From: Perkinsus olseni
Lineage: Eukaryota > Perkinsozoa > Perkinsida
DNA length: 35,531 nucleotides
Reading direction: 5' to 3'
Assembly (NCBI GenBank): GCA_013115125.1
Contig: JABANN010000360.1
Span: forward strand, 1 to 35,531
In this document: positions 21,386 to 30,951 of the stretch, in pieces
Position numbering within the stretch: the first letter of the stretch is position 1
Layout: every line of letters starts with the position of its first letter
Notes under the pieces: generated by a model
What the model was told of the DNA's origin: nothing
What the model saw: the letters and a program-made list of their open reading frames with translations, nothing else
Databases searched by the model: none
Translations under genes and position numbers: made by a program

Positions 21386-23780
21386 TCATCCGGCTGATGC
21401 TTCCCACACGACAGGTCGAACGGACGTCGAATTACCACCATCGGCGATGATGTTGGATATGTCCTTGGAGTCATCGAGAGGGGTGATAAGATTATCTGAT
21501 ACAATTATAAAAAAGAGGAACCGACCCACCGGCGTACTAGATGATGGCAAATCATGAACATCATCGTCAAACTGCAAGGCCAGGTTATCCAAATCCAATG
21601 GCCAACGAGTTCTCTTATACACTAAGAGTCTGAGAAGAATGACGAGTATGAATGAATAAGGAGAGTCCTGGATCCAACCTGAGATCGGCAATATTCATAC
21701 TAGGAGGAACTCGAACGTTGATTGGTTGTCTACCGTCGAATGGGAAGATCTTCAACATACCTGAATTGAATGGTCGCTTCGAAGCTCAGTTCAGAGGCCT
21801 GGCGGTTGCTACGCAGAGTTCTCCCGATTTTATTATCCCGGGTCGGCCCCGCCTGTCCGCTTTGGTTGGAATTCCCTTCTACTATGTAAGGATGAATCGC
21901 TTTCAGCCTTTCGATGAGTCTCCCTCCTGTTGATGCGTCAGCCCCGGAGATTGAATAATCATCACATGAGAGATGACGGTGTAATACGTACCTGATGGGC
22001 CGCTGGCAACCCATCAAAATCAACAGTTGTCCAATTGAAGAACCTCACCGTTCGGCAGCAATACGCTGCTTGTTCGTAACTGATGAGCCATTCAGTTCCT
22101 CGAGATCAGTGAATAATGATATTAGTAACTACATACAGGATGCAAAATGGAAGCTATCATCAACAGCCTTCTTAGCTTAGTTGGTAGAGCACCCGCTTAG
22201 TAAGCGGGAGGTCGTCGGTTCAACTCCGGCAGAAGGCTTATTCAAACCCACAGTCATACACATACCCACAGTCATGAGGTTCCCCCCTCAGTCGAAAGCC
22301 CTCAGTAAGCATCCAGAGGTCCCAGTAATACCAAGCTATACTACAATCTCCCGAGAGAAGTTCAGTACGTAATCGCGAAACGATCAACCCGACAATATCG
22401 CCTCATTCGAATATCTCACCTGACGTGACCGATCGGCGGCCGATCCAACTGGGCCGTCAGAAGTTGCTCCATCGACCGAGCCATCACACTTCACTTCCAC
22501 GTAACTTCAATGAATCAGATCGCCACTTCAAGCCAACAGTGATGGACTTACTCGTCGTAGATTGGATTGTCCGTGATACGCAATGACACCAACTTCGGCA
22601 TCGCCTTCGCTAACTCGCCAATCCAACGCCAATCTTTAATACCGTTCCGAGAGATCGACAGCTCTCTTATCGCAGAATTGTCTGGCGTGGATGAGGGGAG
22701 TTCATCGCCGAGTTTGTTGCCGCAGAGAACTAACTTCTCAACAGTTGTCGGCAAAAGTTGCAAAACTCCACTTAAATCGTCGAACAGGTTGTCCATCATG
22801 ACGACCGTCGTCAAGCAAGCGGCTGGTAAAGTCCCTCCCACTGTACGGTCATAGTCATTCGCTGATAGATTGATGAATTGTAAATTGTCGAGTCCCAATA
22901 GACAGTAACTCGTCGCTTTACTCCACGGTATTAAAGTCGAAGAGATATCCAAACTCTTCAACTTCAGACATCCACAAAATTCTCTTTCGCCCCTCACTTC
23001 TGGGAACTTGTTAAATCGATTCCCAGCGAGGGATAAGTTCTCGAGGTTCGGCAGAGCAGCGAGGAGAAGATCAACTTCATGCCAGTCGTGTAGAAGAGAA
23101 TCTTTTAAATTCAATTCGCGGACTCGGGTTAACATATCGGAGAGTTCATCTGAGGTTGGGAATGTCGATAATTCAACTGCTGCTTTCTCACTCAATTTAA
23201 GCGCCCCCACAGTTGCCAATTCGCTTCCCTCCAACCCAACATATTCAAGTTTGTCCACTTCCGCCTGAAAACTACGAATGAGCGAAATTGTCGGTGGTGA
23301 AATTCTAAGATATTCCCCTCGAGTTGTCGGCCGTCCCGACGTATTACCAGTTTGCGTTTGACGTCCTCCTCGCCGACCATCCAACTATCTTCGTATTCAA
23401 CCGAAGTTTGATATTTCTCTCGGAGGCATTGCCGAAGGTCCTTGCCGAAATTAACCTAGAAATGAATTATTTTACCCTATTAATCGATCAATAAATCCTT
23501 ACATTCTTCACTTTGGCGAAAGTACCACATTTTTGTCGACTCGTGTCGAAATATTTAATACCATCAAATGTACCATCATGACGATCGGCATCGACTTCAT
23601 CCAATTCGATCCTGAGCAGCCAATCGCTTCAACCAGACCATCACCATCGTCATCGTCGTTCTTGTCCTACCCGATACGTTCTTGTCGTTGATTGGGTAAA
23701 TTACCAATCCATTTTACAGTACCCTTCTCATTAGACGGATGAAGTACCACTCTTCGACCAATTAAACCATCAGACATCAT
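21386..23780 (-). CDS. TBCE: tubulin-folding cofactor E, at least nine exons
   Basis: TBCE helps assemble and take apart alpha/beta-tubulin dimers. Exons, in phase: 23780-23671, 23611-23503, 23455-23348, 23264-22552, then 22128-22049, 21991-21761, 21729-21679 and 21629-21386. Domains in order: CAP-Gly (IGRRVVLHPSNEKGTVKW, DRHDGTFDGIKYF, VNFGKDL); leucine-rich repeats in the long exon (LPNLENLSLAGNRF, RELSISRNGIKDW, LRITDNPIYDE); a post-LRR helix (LEELNGSSVTNKQRIAAER); and a C-terminal ubiquitin-like domain (RVPPSMNIADLRRLLVYKR). The phases require one more short exon between 22551 and 22129, which I could not place. That interval also contains a tRNA-Thr on the other strand. The intron at 21760-21730 is only 31 bp. 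Start chosen at the first of two ATG codons before SDGLIGRRV. Confidence 0.9.
22166..22238 (+). tRNA. tRNA-Thr (AGT), inside a TBCE intron, antisense to it
   Basis: Seven-pair acceptor stem GCCTTCT/AGAAGGC, D arm GCTTAGTTGGTAGAGC, anticodon stem CCCGC/GCGGG with loop TTAGTAA (anticodon AGT), and T arm GTCGG-TTCAACT-CCGGC. All stems pair. It lies between the LRR exon and the next recognised exon of TBCE, on the opposite strand. Confidence 0.93.
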
Positions 23781-25104
23781 ATCATTAACAACTATGCCGT
23801 TTAATAAGCAAAGTGCGCTCAGGGACATCCTTGTGCATGCGTGCAAATATTGATACCACTCTTTTCGTAATTCACGTGCAATTTGCTTCGGGCGTCACTC
23901 CTTGCTTCCCGGGTTCCGAGGATGATCGTCCAGGTTCCGAGCCGGAGCTCAAATCCTTTGATTCATCACGCATTGAAGCAGTCGGGTAAATTTTCCAGGA
24001 AATTTATCCAACTTCCAAGTAAGGGCAGGTTTTCCGCCTTTCGTCGGTAAAATGACCCTCAGCTCGGATGATCAAGCCTCGCCGAGGACAGTTTGCCGAC
24101 CGAAGCTGCCTCGCTCGGCGAAGTACTCGAAAGGGGGGACTTGAGTAGGACCCAGGTTGTAAATGTCCTCGTCCTCATAGATGGCGGAAGGCTCCGGCCA
24201 GGTGCCGCACGAGGGAGTATCTTCCTCAGGGTGATGCTAGCATATTGCGGAGAACAAAGATACCCCTCGTGGAGATAATATCTACAAGAATTCGGTGTCG
24301 TCATCTCACAGAACGAGCGAGAAGGTAGTAATGGGTATCTTAGATCGGAGGGGGTAAGATGCGGAAAAGGTCAGGCAGACTCGACACCGCAATCACTGTT
24401 CTTAATAATAGAAGCGCCAGCGCTAAGTTCTCCTCCAACTTTGATTTACGCTCACTTGCGACATCTTTCTTCGCCGCGCCACAACGGAGTGATTGATGAG
24501 ATGGTTGCTTTGCGTTAACGATTGCATCACGAGATTGACCGTCGCGGTCATCTGTCGTGTTTATCTCGCGCTTGCGGAGACTTTGTCAAATCATGGCCGA
24601 GTGGGTGGGACCGGGGGCGACGCATCATAGGTTGCTCACAGGCAGAGACAGAGTCACAAGATACCTTCATCGTCCTAATCACCATCAACAGCGGCAATTC
24701 CCTTCCTCGAGGGGCAAACGACGGCGGCGAATTCCTTTACTCGTCAACCAGTGACATATTCCCAGATAATCTCGATAATCCTAGAGCTCCCACTTCACTG
24801 CAAACGGCAGTGGATGAGGCATCGTAGAGGTCGATTACAACTTTGACGGACCGAAAGTGCCCGTCGAAAGTTCGAGTACTGTCGTTCTGGCTCTACTGTA
24901 TCGAAGCCGAGGCGTCAGGAGAGGTACCTCCTTCACTGCGTGTCTTTCATGAATAAATTCATTTAAAAATAATCATCTTCCGCTCGACATCAACCGGAGC
25001 TGCGTTACTTGCATGATGCTGTCTCGGAATCTCCCAGACTTTTTGGTCATCATTCTAGTCGGAGCGCCTCGCGTCTGCAGTTCCGTTTACTCTTCTCTTG
25101 TCCA
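23781..25104. other. intergenic region with one possible coding frame
   Basis: A plus-strand frame at 24522-24827 (MHHEIDRRGHLSC..., with DTFIVLITINSGNSLPRG) reads protein-like. It contains a 57-bp stretch (24585-24641) that could be a GT-AG intron starting with a tRNA-Ser/Leu-like A box. Elsewhere (24059-24304) overlapping frames on both strands have no support. Some of this must be the promoter region between the divergent TBCE and NOM1 genes. Confidence 0.35.
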
Positions 25105-28100
25105 ATGGCGCCGAGGAGGAGCTTGAAAAGAAGACGACACCACCAAGTTGGTGGAAATAAAAAAAGGAAAATTAATGAGGGTAGTAATCATTACTGTGGG
25201 CTGGGACGGGCGGGGCGGTCCGTTTGTATTCGTTCGTTGACGTTTAGAATTATAGCGAGAATTGTCTAAAAAATTCAGCGGACAACGCAAGTATACAGGC
25301 CGTGTATATTCCATGGGAAAGGCAGATTGTTGGGCATTGCTTCGCCATTATTGAACGGTGGAGGCGGACGCTCCAACACGCCTAGACAAAAGCGGAGAAT
25401 CGTATGAGGCATGGTCGAGCAAGAAGAGGAAGAATTGCCTGTCTTCAGAGCGGGGGGAGTCGGACGATGAGGAGCAGCAGTTGGATGTCGATCGAGAAGT
25501 GAAATACTGGGAGGATAAATTAGGCATCAACGGCGGTACTGTTGTGTGTGCCTGCGACTCCATACCAACTTTTCCGCAAATCAGAGAACTCTGATAAAGT
25601 GAAGCAAGAGTTCATCAAGGATGGCTGGGATGAGGACTTCTTCACGTCCCTCGATGCAATCGATGATGCCGTGAAGGAGCGGAAGAAAGATCTTGCCGGC
25701 GAGCAAGGAGAAGGTGAGCAGCTTCGTCTTGACCGCCAAGATTTCGTCCATGCCGAGAATCCCTGTCACTCGGGCCCATGATTAAACGGTCGGGCGTGTT
25801 GGGAGTTTTTGCGAATCATGCGGGTTGTTCAGAGAACTCATTCTGAGATTCAGAATCGATTCTGGAATCGACTTTCACCCCTCAAATGCGATTCCACAAT
25901 GGATTCCGAAACTCAGAATTGATTCTCTGAACAACCCGATGGTGACGAGATCGCTGAAGACTATTTTCGGTGGCGATTGTTTGGTTCTCAGGCCCGCAGG
26001 AGGACGGTGAAGACGCCGAAGGTTGGCGAGGGTGGATTTTGTGGGATACCGAATTCGTAGTTTTTTAGATGACGAGGAGGAATCGGAAGATTCCGCGGAT
26101 GAGGAGGTCGACTATTGGGAGCACAAGTTGGGCATAGATAGTAGGGAGTATTGGGTGTGTTTTTCGTGGCTGTGTGGTCTAGTGGTATGATTCTCGCTTA
26201 GGGTGCGAGAGGTCCCGAGTTCAATTTTTGGCACAGCCCTTTTCATTGCTCCTCAGAGAATCGCCAGAAAGTGATGGATGAGCTTGAGAAGGACGGCCTC
26301 GATGCCGACCTTTTCACGGCACTCGACGGCATCGAAGACGCTGTCAAGGACAGAAAGAAAGAGTTGAAGGGAAAACCCGAACCCCACAAGGAGGACCAAA
26401 CTTTTGAGGAGCAGCGTAAGGCAATACCAGTCCTTCGGCAGTCGCTTCAGGAATGTTCAGGACATGAAGAGACCACCACTGAGCCAAAGAAGACAGGAGC
26501 GTATGTACCACCTCATCTTCGAGCTAAGAAGTCAACGACGGCTGAAGAGGAGCGCGCCCAGAAACTGAGCAAAATCCGTGGTCTCGTGAACAAGCTGAGC
26601 GAGGGCAACATCGAGCTGATCACTGCGGAGATCGTCGCCTTGCTCAGCGATGACGATCAGAGCATCGTGGATGGCTACGCCCGCGAGTTCGTCGACAGTG
26701 CGATCGGCAACCCTAACATTTCCCTCACCCTCCTCGGCACATACTGCGCTCATATGGTGGCTATCACGATGATCTCTGGAGGCCGCCCTCTAGCGAGGGT
26801 TATGGAGCTCATCGGAGCCTTCGTAAGGGAGAATCTATCAGCTGTTTCGGACGAAACATCGGGGTCTATCAAGGCCCAGGTCAGCAACTGCTGCAAGGTC
26901 ATCGCCTTGGTCTTCACTTTCGGTGCGGTCAGCCCGAATGTTGTCATCGACTTGATTCGTTTCATCTTCACGCCCAATGATATGCATCGACTCGATCTCG
27001 TACTGGTGGTCTTGAGATTTGCCGGCAGGAAATTGCGAAAGGACAACCTTCAGGATTTCTCGGAAATTCTGGACGTCTTGACGGACGACTCGGCGATGAC
27101 TGGCGAGACCAACGGAAAATATCAATTCCTGCTGGGTGAGCTTGAGAATCTGAAGAATAATAAAGTCAACTTCACGGCGTTGTCCCATTTCGAAGCGAAC
27201 TTCGGATGGTTAAAGTCGTCGAGTCTGTTGAGAGGTCGAGGCACGCCAGAAGATTCTTTATTGCAAGTTCCCGTGAATATCTTCGACCTCGAGCAAGTTG
27301 AGCGATTGAAAGATACTCCCTGGTGGCGCGGCGCGAGCGCCTCTCGAGGGGTGAAGGTCAGCAGCGTATCAAAGGTTGAAGACAGCGATACAGACAGACT
27401 GTTGGAGTTGGCAGCGAAAATGAAGATGAATACCGATTTGCGGAAGTCCATTTTCATCGCCCTTATGGGAGCGGAGGACTACAAGCACGCAGTCTTCCGC
27501 ATCGGTCAAGTCATCGGATCTCGGCCCAAGCTGGTTCCTCAAGTCGCCGTCGTTCTCCTCCATTGCGCCATTCATGAGAGCGCCTTCAATCGATACTACT
27601 GTCGGGTGGCGAAGGCCCTCACGGAGCTGCCAGGGACTTGGGGATCTAGGTATTCCCATGGCCTTAGGAACGCCTTGACTAAGCTACTGCAACAGTGTCA
27701 TACCTATCCAGTGAAGAGAGTCGGAATTCTGGCCAAGATTGCCGCCTTCCTGATAGCCGAGGGAGTTGCGGATCTGACGGTTCTGAGGTTTTTGGACTTC
27801 ACCCAGGCCGAGACGGCCGAGGCTCGGGCGAAGATAGACGTGTTGATTCGGGAGCTCATCCTCGAGCTGATTGACCGTGGGGGAGATGAGACTGCCCGGA
27901 TGTTCGAGTGTGTCGGCAAGTACAGCGATTTACGGGATGGGCTGGAGATGATGGTGAGTTAGTTTTAGTGCGGCTTGTCTTTCTCTAGTGGCCTGTTCGT
28001 CGGGTGAGGTGTTGAGAACGAAAAATGTTTTCTCCGCCGATCGTCGCGGCTTGTAGTCCGCTTAGCCGGTTGATCGATCCTGTGCCTTGCTAGGTTCAAT

Positions 28101-28210
28101 CCCTCGTCCTCCCGAAGTTATCCAATGATAAGCAACCTCAGGGCAAGGCCATCATTGCCGCATTAAAAGAGTGTAAGGAAGATGATGACGATGATGATTT
28201 CGATTTCTAA
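25105..28210 (+). CDS. NOM1/SGD1-like nucleolar MIF4G-MA3 protein with duplicated N-terminal module, seven exons
   Basis: NOM1/Sgd1 acts in 40S ribosome assembly in the nucleolus. Exons 25105-25180, 25386-25543, 25587-25713, 25992-26021, 26069-26154, 26259-27953 and 28094-28210 are all in phase (762 residues). Start: basic, NLS-like MAPRRSLKRRRHH. Residues about 25-215 hold an acidic module present twice (VKYWEDKLGI and VDYWEHKLGI; DAIDDAVKERKK and DGIEDAVKDRKK). Near residue 240 is TGAYVPPHLRAKK, the family signature. The MIF4G domain follows from LSKIRGLVNKLSEGN (about 255-470), then MA3 from RLLELAAKMKMNTDLRKSIF (about 540-655). The tail is acidic (KEDDDDDDFDF). Intron 25714-25991 contains a MITE, and intron 26155-26258 contains a tRNA-Pro. 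The gene converges with the STPGR gene, with 86 bp between stop codons. Confidence 0.9.
25821..25938. mobile_element. 118-bp MITE with long imperfect inverted repeats, in a NOM1 intron
   Basis: Ends CGGGTTGTTCAGAGAA and its inverted copy, with imperfect pairing continuing to about 45 bp each side, so almost the whole element is a hairpin. The 3-bp direct repeat ATG flanks it (25818-25820 and 25939-25941). The start GGGTTGTTC and the 3-bp duplication resemble PIF/Harbinger (Tourist-like) MITEs, but the class is inference. Confidence 0.75.
26168..26239 (+). tRNA. tRNA-Pro (AGG), inside a NOM1 intron, sense
   Basis: Acceptor stem GGCTGTG/CACAGCC, D arm GTCTAGTGGTATGAT, anticodon stem CTCGC/GCGAG with loop TTAGGGT (anticodon AGG), and T arm CCGAG-TTCAATT-TTTGG (two perfect pairs, the rest wobble or A-T). 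CTTTT follows, as expected for a Pol III terminator. The intron is 104 bp, so only 32 bp are not tRNA. Confidence 0.85.
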
Positions 28211-28296
28211 TACTGTTCCATACCAACAACGTATACACTAACGTTTCTACGAGATCACCGGCTGTTATTTTATCAGTCACCAAAAGCTGACACAGT

Positions 28297-29761
28297 CTAA
28301 TAGCGGCACCATCCCGACACCTCTCGTCGTAATACAGTAGTGCCAATCTGAACGCGACACATGAATGAACTACACAACCGATAATACTTGAACGATCGTG
28401 TCATGGACGCGAGGAAGGCTTAAAAAACACCGTGTAGTGCGTTTCTACCGTAGCCATGAACCTTAAGAGAGTAGCATTAGACTACCAAGAGGGCTCGTCA
28501 TGACTCACTTGATTCCACTTAGTCCCCCGAGAGATTTTTTCTAGTGCTATACTCCGGTACTGTCCTGGACCCGGGTTTTTGGCAGAAGCCCTGAAGGACA
28601 GGAATGGCCATTCGACAATAGTCACTACCCGGATTTGAACCGGGGTTGTCACGGCCACAACGTGACGTCCTAACCACTAGACGATAGCGACACGAAATAG
28701 TTCAAGAATATACCGCAGTGACTCAAGTACGCTCGCACAGAACGGGCTCATCGCATTTCCGTTCAAGAGGTATTGGGGTGAACCTTGATTCGGCCTTTCA
28801 TGAGGTGACAGACTCATTCGGACTTATCAGTGATGGTCCTTATTTTGCCTCTCGCCCAAACTGGGCGTGGCTCTGCCGCCATCGTGAGTGAATCTCCTTT
28901 AGAGGTGTCGTAATGTCCTGGGCCAGGTACCTGTGTCGCGAAGAAGGTAGCGGCCAATAGGTCCCTGGTTCAATCCCCACTTGAGTCTTTTTCACTGGAC
29001 CTTTGGTCTCCGACTTCTTCGTGGTCATGAGTGGAGCTGGTAAATGAACTTTTCCGGTTCGCAGTGCCGTTATATTGTATCTGAGTCATCCGCTAGCACC
29101 GAGCACACCGTGAGACGGGAACCTACTTGTTCGGTCCCGGAAGCGACCCCCCGACGGCAATGGCCTTGTCCAAGAAAGATTTCTTTGCTTTTTTGCTCAA
29201 CGGTCCGCCCACACATCTACAGCACAACACTATAATATCAACTGATAAGTATGTTTGCTCACCTTGGCTTCACTTGGCTGACTTTGGTCACGTCGTAACG
29301 TCCTGGAGCGGGTGTAGCCGATCCCTTGTCCGTGCGAATTATTCCACCTACTCCAAGATTTCCAGCAGCTTCTTGTTAATGCCCCTCACCTTTATCGCGA
29401 CTGTCCTTGTCGAACCTGTACCCCTTGCTGCCGTGGGCAAACTCTTCCCCGGGTGGATACTGCGGCCACGGCGCGTGTCTGAGGTTGTCGATGAAAACCG
29501 CTACTCCAATAGCAGTAGCAATGACTTTATGTATTTCCCCGGCCCAGGTGTGCTCCCCGCTAGCTTCTTAATTTGCCCAATACGGGACGTAACCTGGCCG
29601 CTGTCCTTCGGCATCGCACCTGGTTCACCATCAAGCCCATATAAGGAGAGCACGGAGTGACTGTATCGTGGACGTGTTATTTTGTAAACGCTGATGCAGT
29701 TACTCGGTACCTCCTTTGACTTTTCCCCTCGGGCCGTGCTTGGGGACTTGATAGTCTCCAA
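28297..29761 (-). CDS. sperm-tail PG-rich repeat (SHIPPO/STPGR) protein, at least eight exons; 5' end unresolved
   Basis: STPGR proteins are axoneme- or microtubule-associated, built of short repeats with a P-G-P-G-x-Y core. Exons in phase: 29761-29526 (STPGPGKY), 29478-29390 (YPPGEEFAHGSKGYRFD), 29347-29263 (ATPAPGRYD), 29216-29127 with 29080-28981 (LPGPNK|YN across the splice), 28930-28824 (VPGPGHYD), 28590-28509 (NPGPGQYR) and 28347-28297. Five or six repeats are visible. The intron 28931-28980 is tRNA-derived, and intron 28591-28823 contains a tRNA-His. The gene continues upstream of 29761, where a fragment ISYGFAAADASTF near 29800 may belong to it, but the start is not found. It would serve a flagellum, as in zoospores. 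Confidence 0.85.
28448..28467 (+). other. spliced-leader-like 20-mer
   Basis: CCGTAGCCATGAACCTTAAG shares its first ten bases and its final AAG with the dinoflagellate/perkinsid spliced leader (CCGTAGCCATNTTGGCTCAAG from memory). The middle differs and no GT donor follows, so it is not a working SL gene. It may be a relic or chance. Confidence 0.25.
28621..28691 (-). tRNA. tRNA-His (GTG), inside an STPGR intron, sense
   Basis: Acceptor GTCGCTA/TAGTGAC (one G-T pair), D arm GTCTAGTGGTTAGGAC, anticodon stem TCACG/CGTGA with loop TTGTGGC (anticodon GTG), and T arm CCCGG-TTCAAAT-CCGGG with a perfect stem. No TTTT run follows at once. It lies in the 233-bp intron between the VPGPGHYD and NPGPGQYR exons and on the same strand. 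Confidence 0.92.
28931..28980 (+). pseudogene. tRNA 3'-half relic forming most of a 50-bp intron (antisense to host gene)
   Basis: Read on the plus strand it ends GGTCCCTGGTTCAATCCCCAC, a T-arm with B box GGTTCAATCCC, and the host exon beyond continues into CTTTTT. On the minus strand the complement starts with GTGGGGATTGAACC, so the donor is the end of the T stem. The exons each side join in phase 0 into PGPG sequence. Confidence 0.7.
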
Positions 29762-30951
29762 GATCGTATTTACCGGTCATTTAGGTTCAGAAAATGTGCT
29801 AGCGTCGGCCGCGGCAAATCCGTACGAAATCTTGCGCTCTAGCAACTTCTTGTATTTCCTTAACGCAAATGCGCACCATGTGAAACCTCCAGCGATTGAA
29901 TAACCATGGAGATGAGGGGGTTCAATGCTTTTACAGGGACGTGAAAGTCGTCGGGCACGAGTGCTAGTGGAGACCAGTATTTTGGATATTTTTTCTCAAC
30001 TACAATCGAGCAGCTAGTGATTTGCCCGTTCAGTTAGCGCTCCACTGAATACTATATCGGAAGAATGAAGGCTTGATGATGTCGACCAACGAAGATTATT
30101 CTCAAAACTTGAGCTTTTCAGCCCCCGTTCACCCGAGGCAGACACGATGCACGCTGACGGGAGTTGGAAAATAGACAGTGATGCAGCAATATCTTCCAAA
30201 GCTCTCCAACCGTTGCCCATTTCGAAGTTCTGTCGCCATCTGTAGAGATACGCTCACGCAACAACATAGCGTATTGTTCGCTAACAACTGCAGAGTGCTG
30301 CGCTGGACGATGTAGCCTGGATCTGGATCACGTGTTTAGAGCCAGTTTAAGTGGCCAATAATAGCGTAGCATTCTGCGGTCTTTCCGTACATTCTTGACT
30401 CGGCCCATTGCGCCACCCGCAAACTTGAGACAGTGCTCATCTGATGTGAGTGTGTCTTTTCCTCCCGGTTATCTCATCACAGCCCCAGCTTCGGTGCGGA
30501 AGAAAATGCCGCTTTCAACCCAGTTGGACTTAAAGACGATATGCTGACCGAACACGCTCATTACTCGCAGCCTTGATCGAGCTGATATTCTCAATGAGAA
30601 TTTATTATGTGTCGTTCTAAGTCGTGTTCCAATACCAAGGTATAGCGTGAAGGAAGGGTATCATACTATCACTCGAGAAATGTCCTGTTCCATCCAACGC
30701 AATGCCAATAAAATAGTTAACATAACAATCTACTTTAGGCCAAAACTGGCGAAGTAAACACACTGATAAAACTAAGCAGTGTTGTATTCTTATAAAGTGC
30801 AGTAAGCCCCGAGAGCTCACAAAGCGATCAACTGCCCATTAGTGAGGATGGGGTTTCGTAAATAGCCGAGGTAAAGAGAAGCGTGTTGGTGAATACGAGG
30901 ATACACTTAACGAGTTAAAGTAAATATGAGGTTATCTTGAGAAAACAGCTG
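29762..30951. other. about 1.2 kb without a supportable gene
   Basis: Should contain the missing 5' exon(s) of the STPGR gene in its left part. A 68-codon minus-strand frame from an ATG near 30220 (Ser-rich) and a 67-codon one near 30820 lack any other support. Confidence 0.35.

Noticed and set aside
21386-21758. A separate small ubiquitin-like gene starting MLKIFPFDGRQ
   Set aside because: Treating 21760-21730 as an intron joins the upstream exon in phase and gives the complete TBCE C-terminal ubiquitin-like domain, so it belongs to TBCE.
25009-25104. Plus-strand frame upstream of the NOM1 start as extra N-terminus
   Set aside because: The ATG at 25105 starts a basic, NLS-like exon that joins in phase. 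The upstream frame has no homology and no better start.
28080-28110. B-box-like GGTTCAATCCC at the last NOM1 3' splice site
   Set aside because: The bases after the acceptor encode a continuous, well-behaved exon, and no further tRNA features are seen. Kept out of the tRNA-intron list as possible coincidence.
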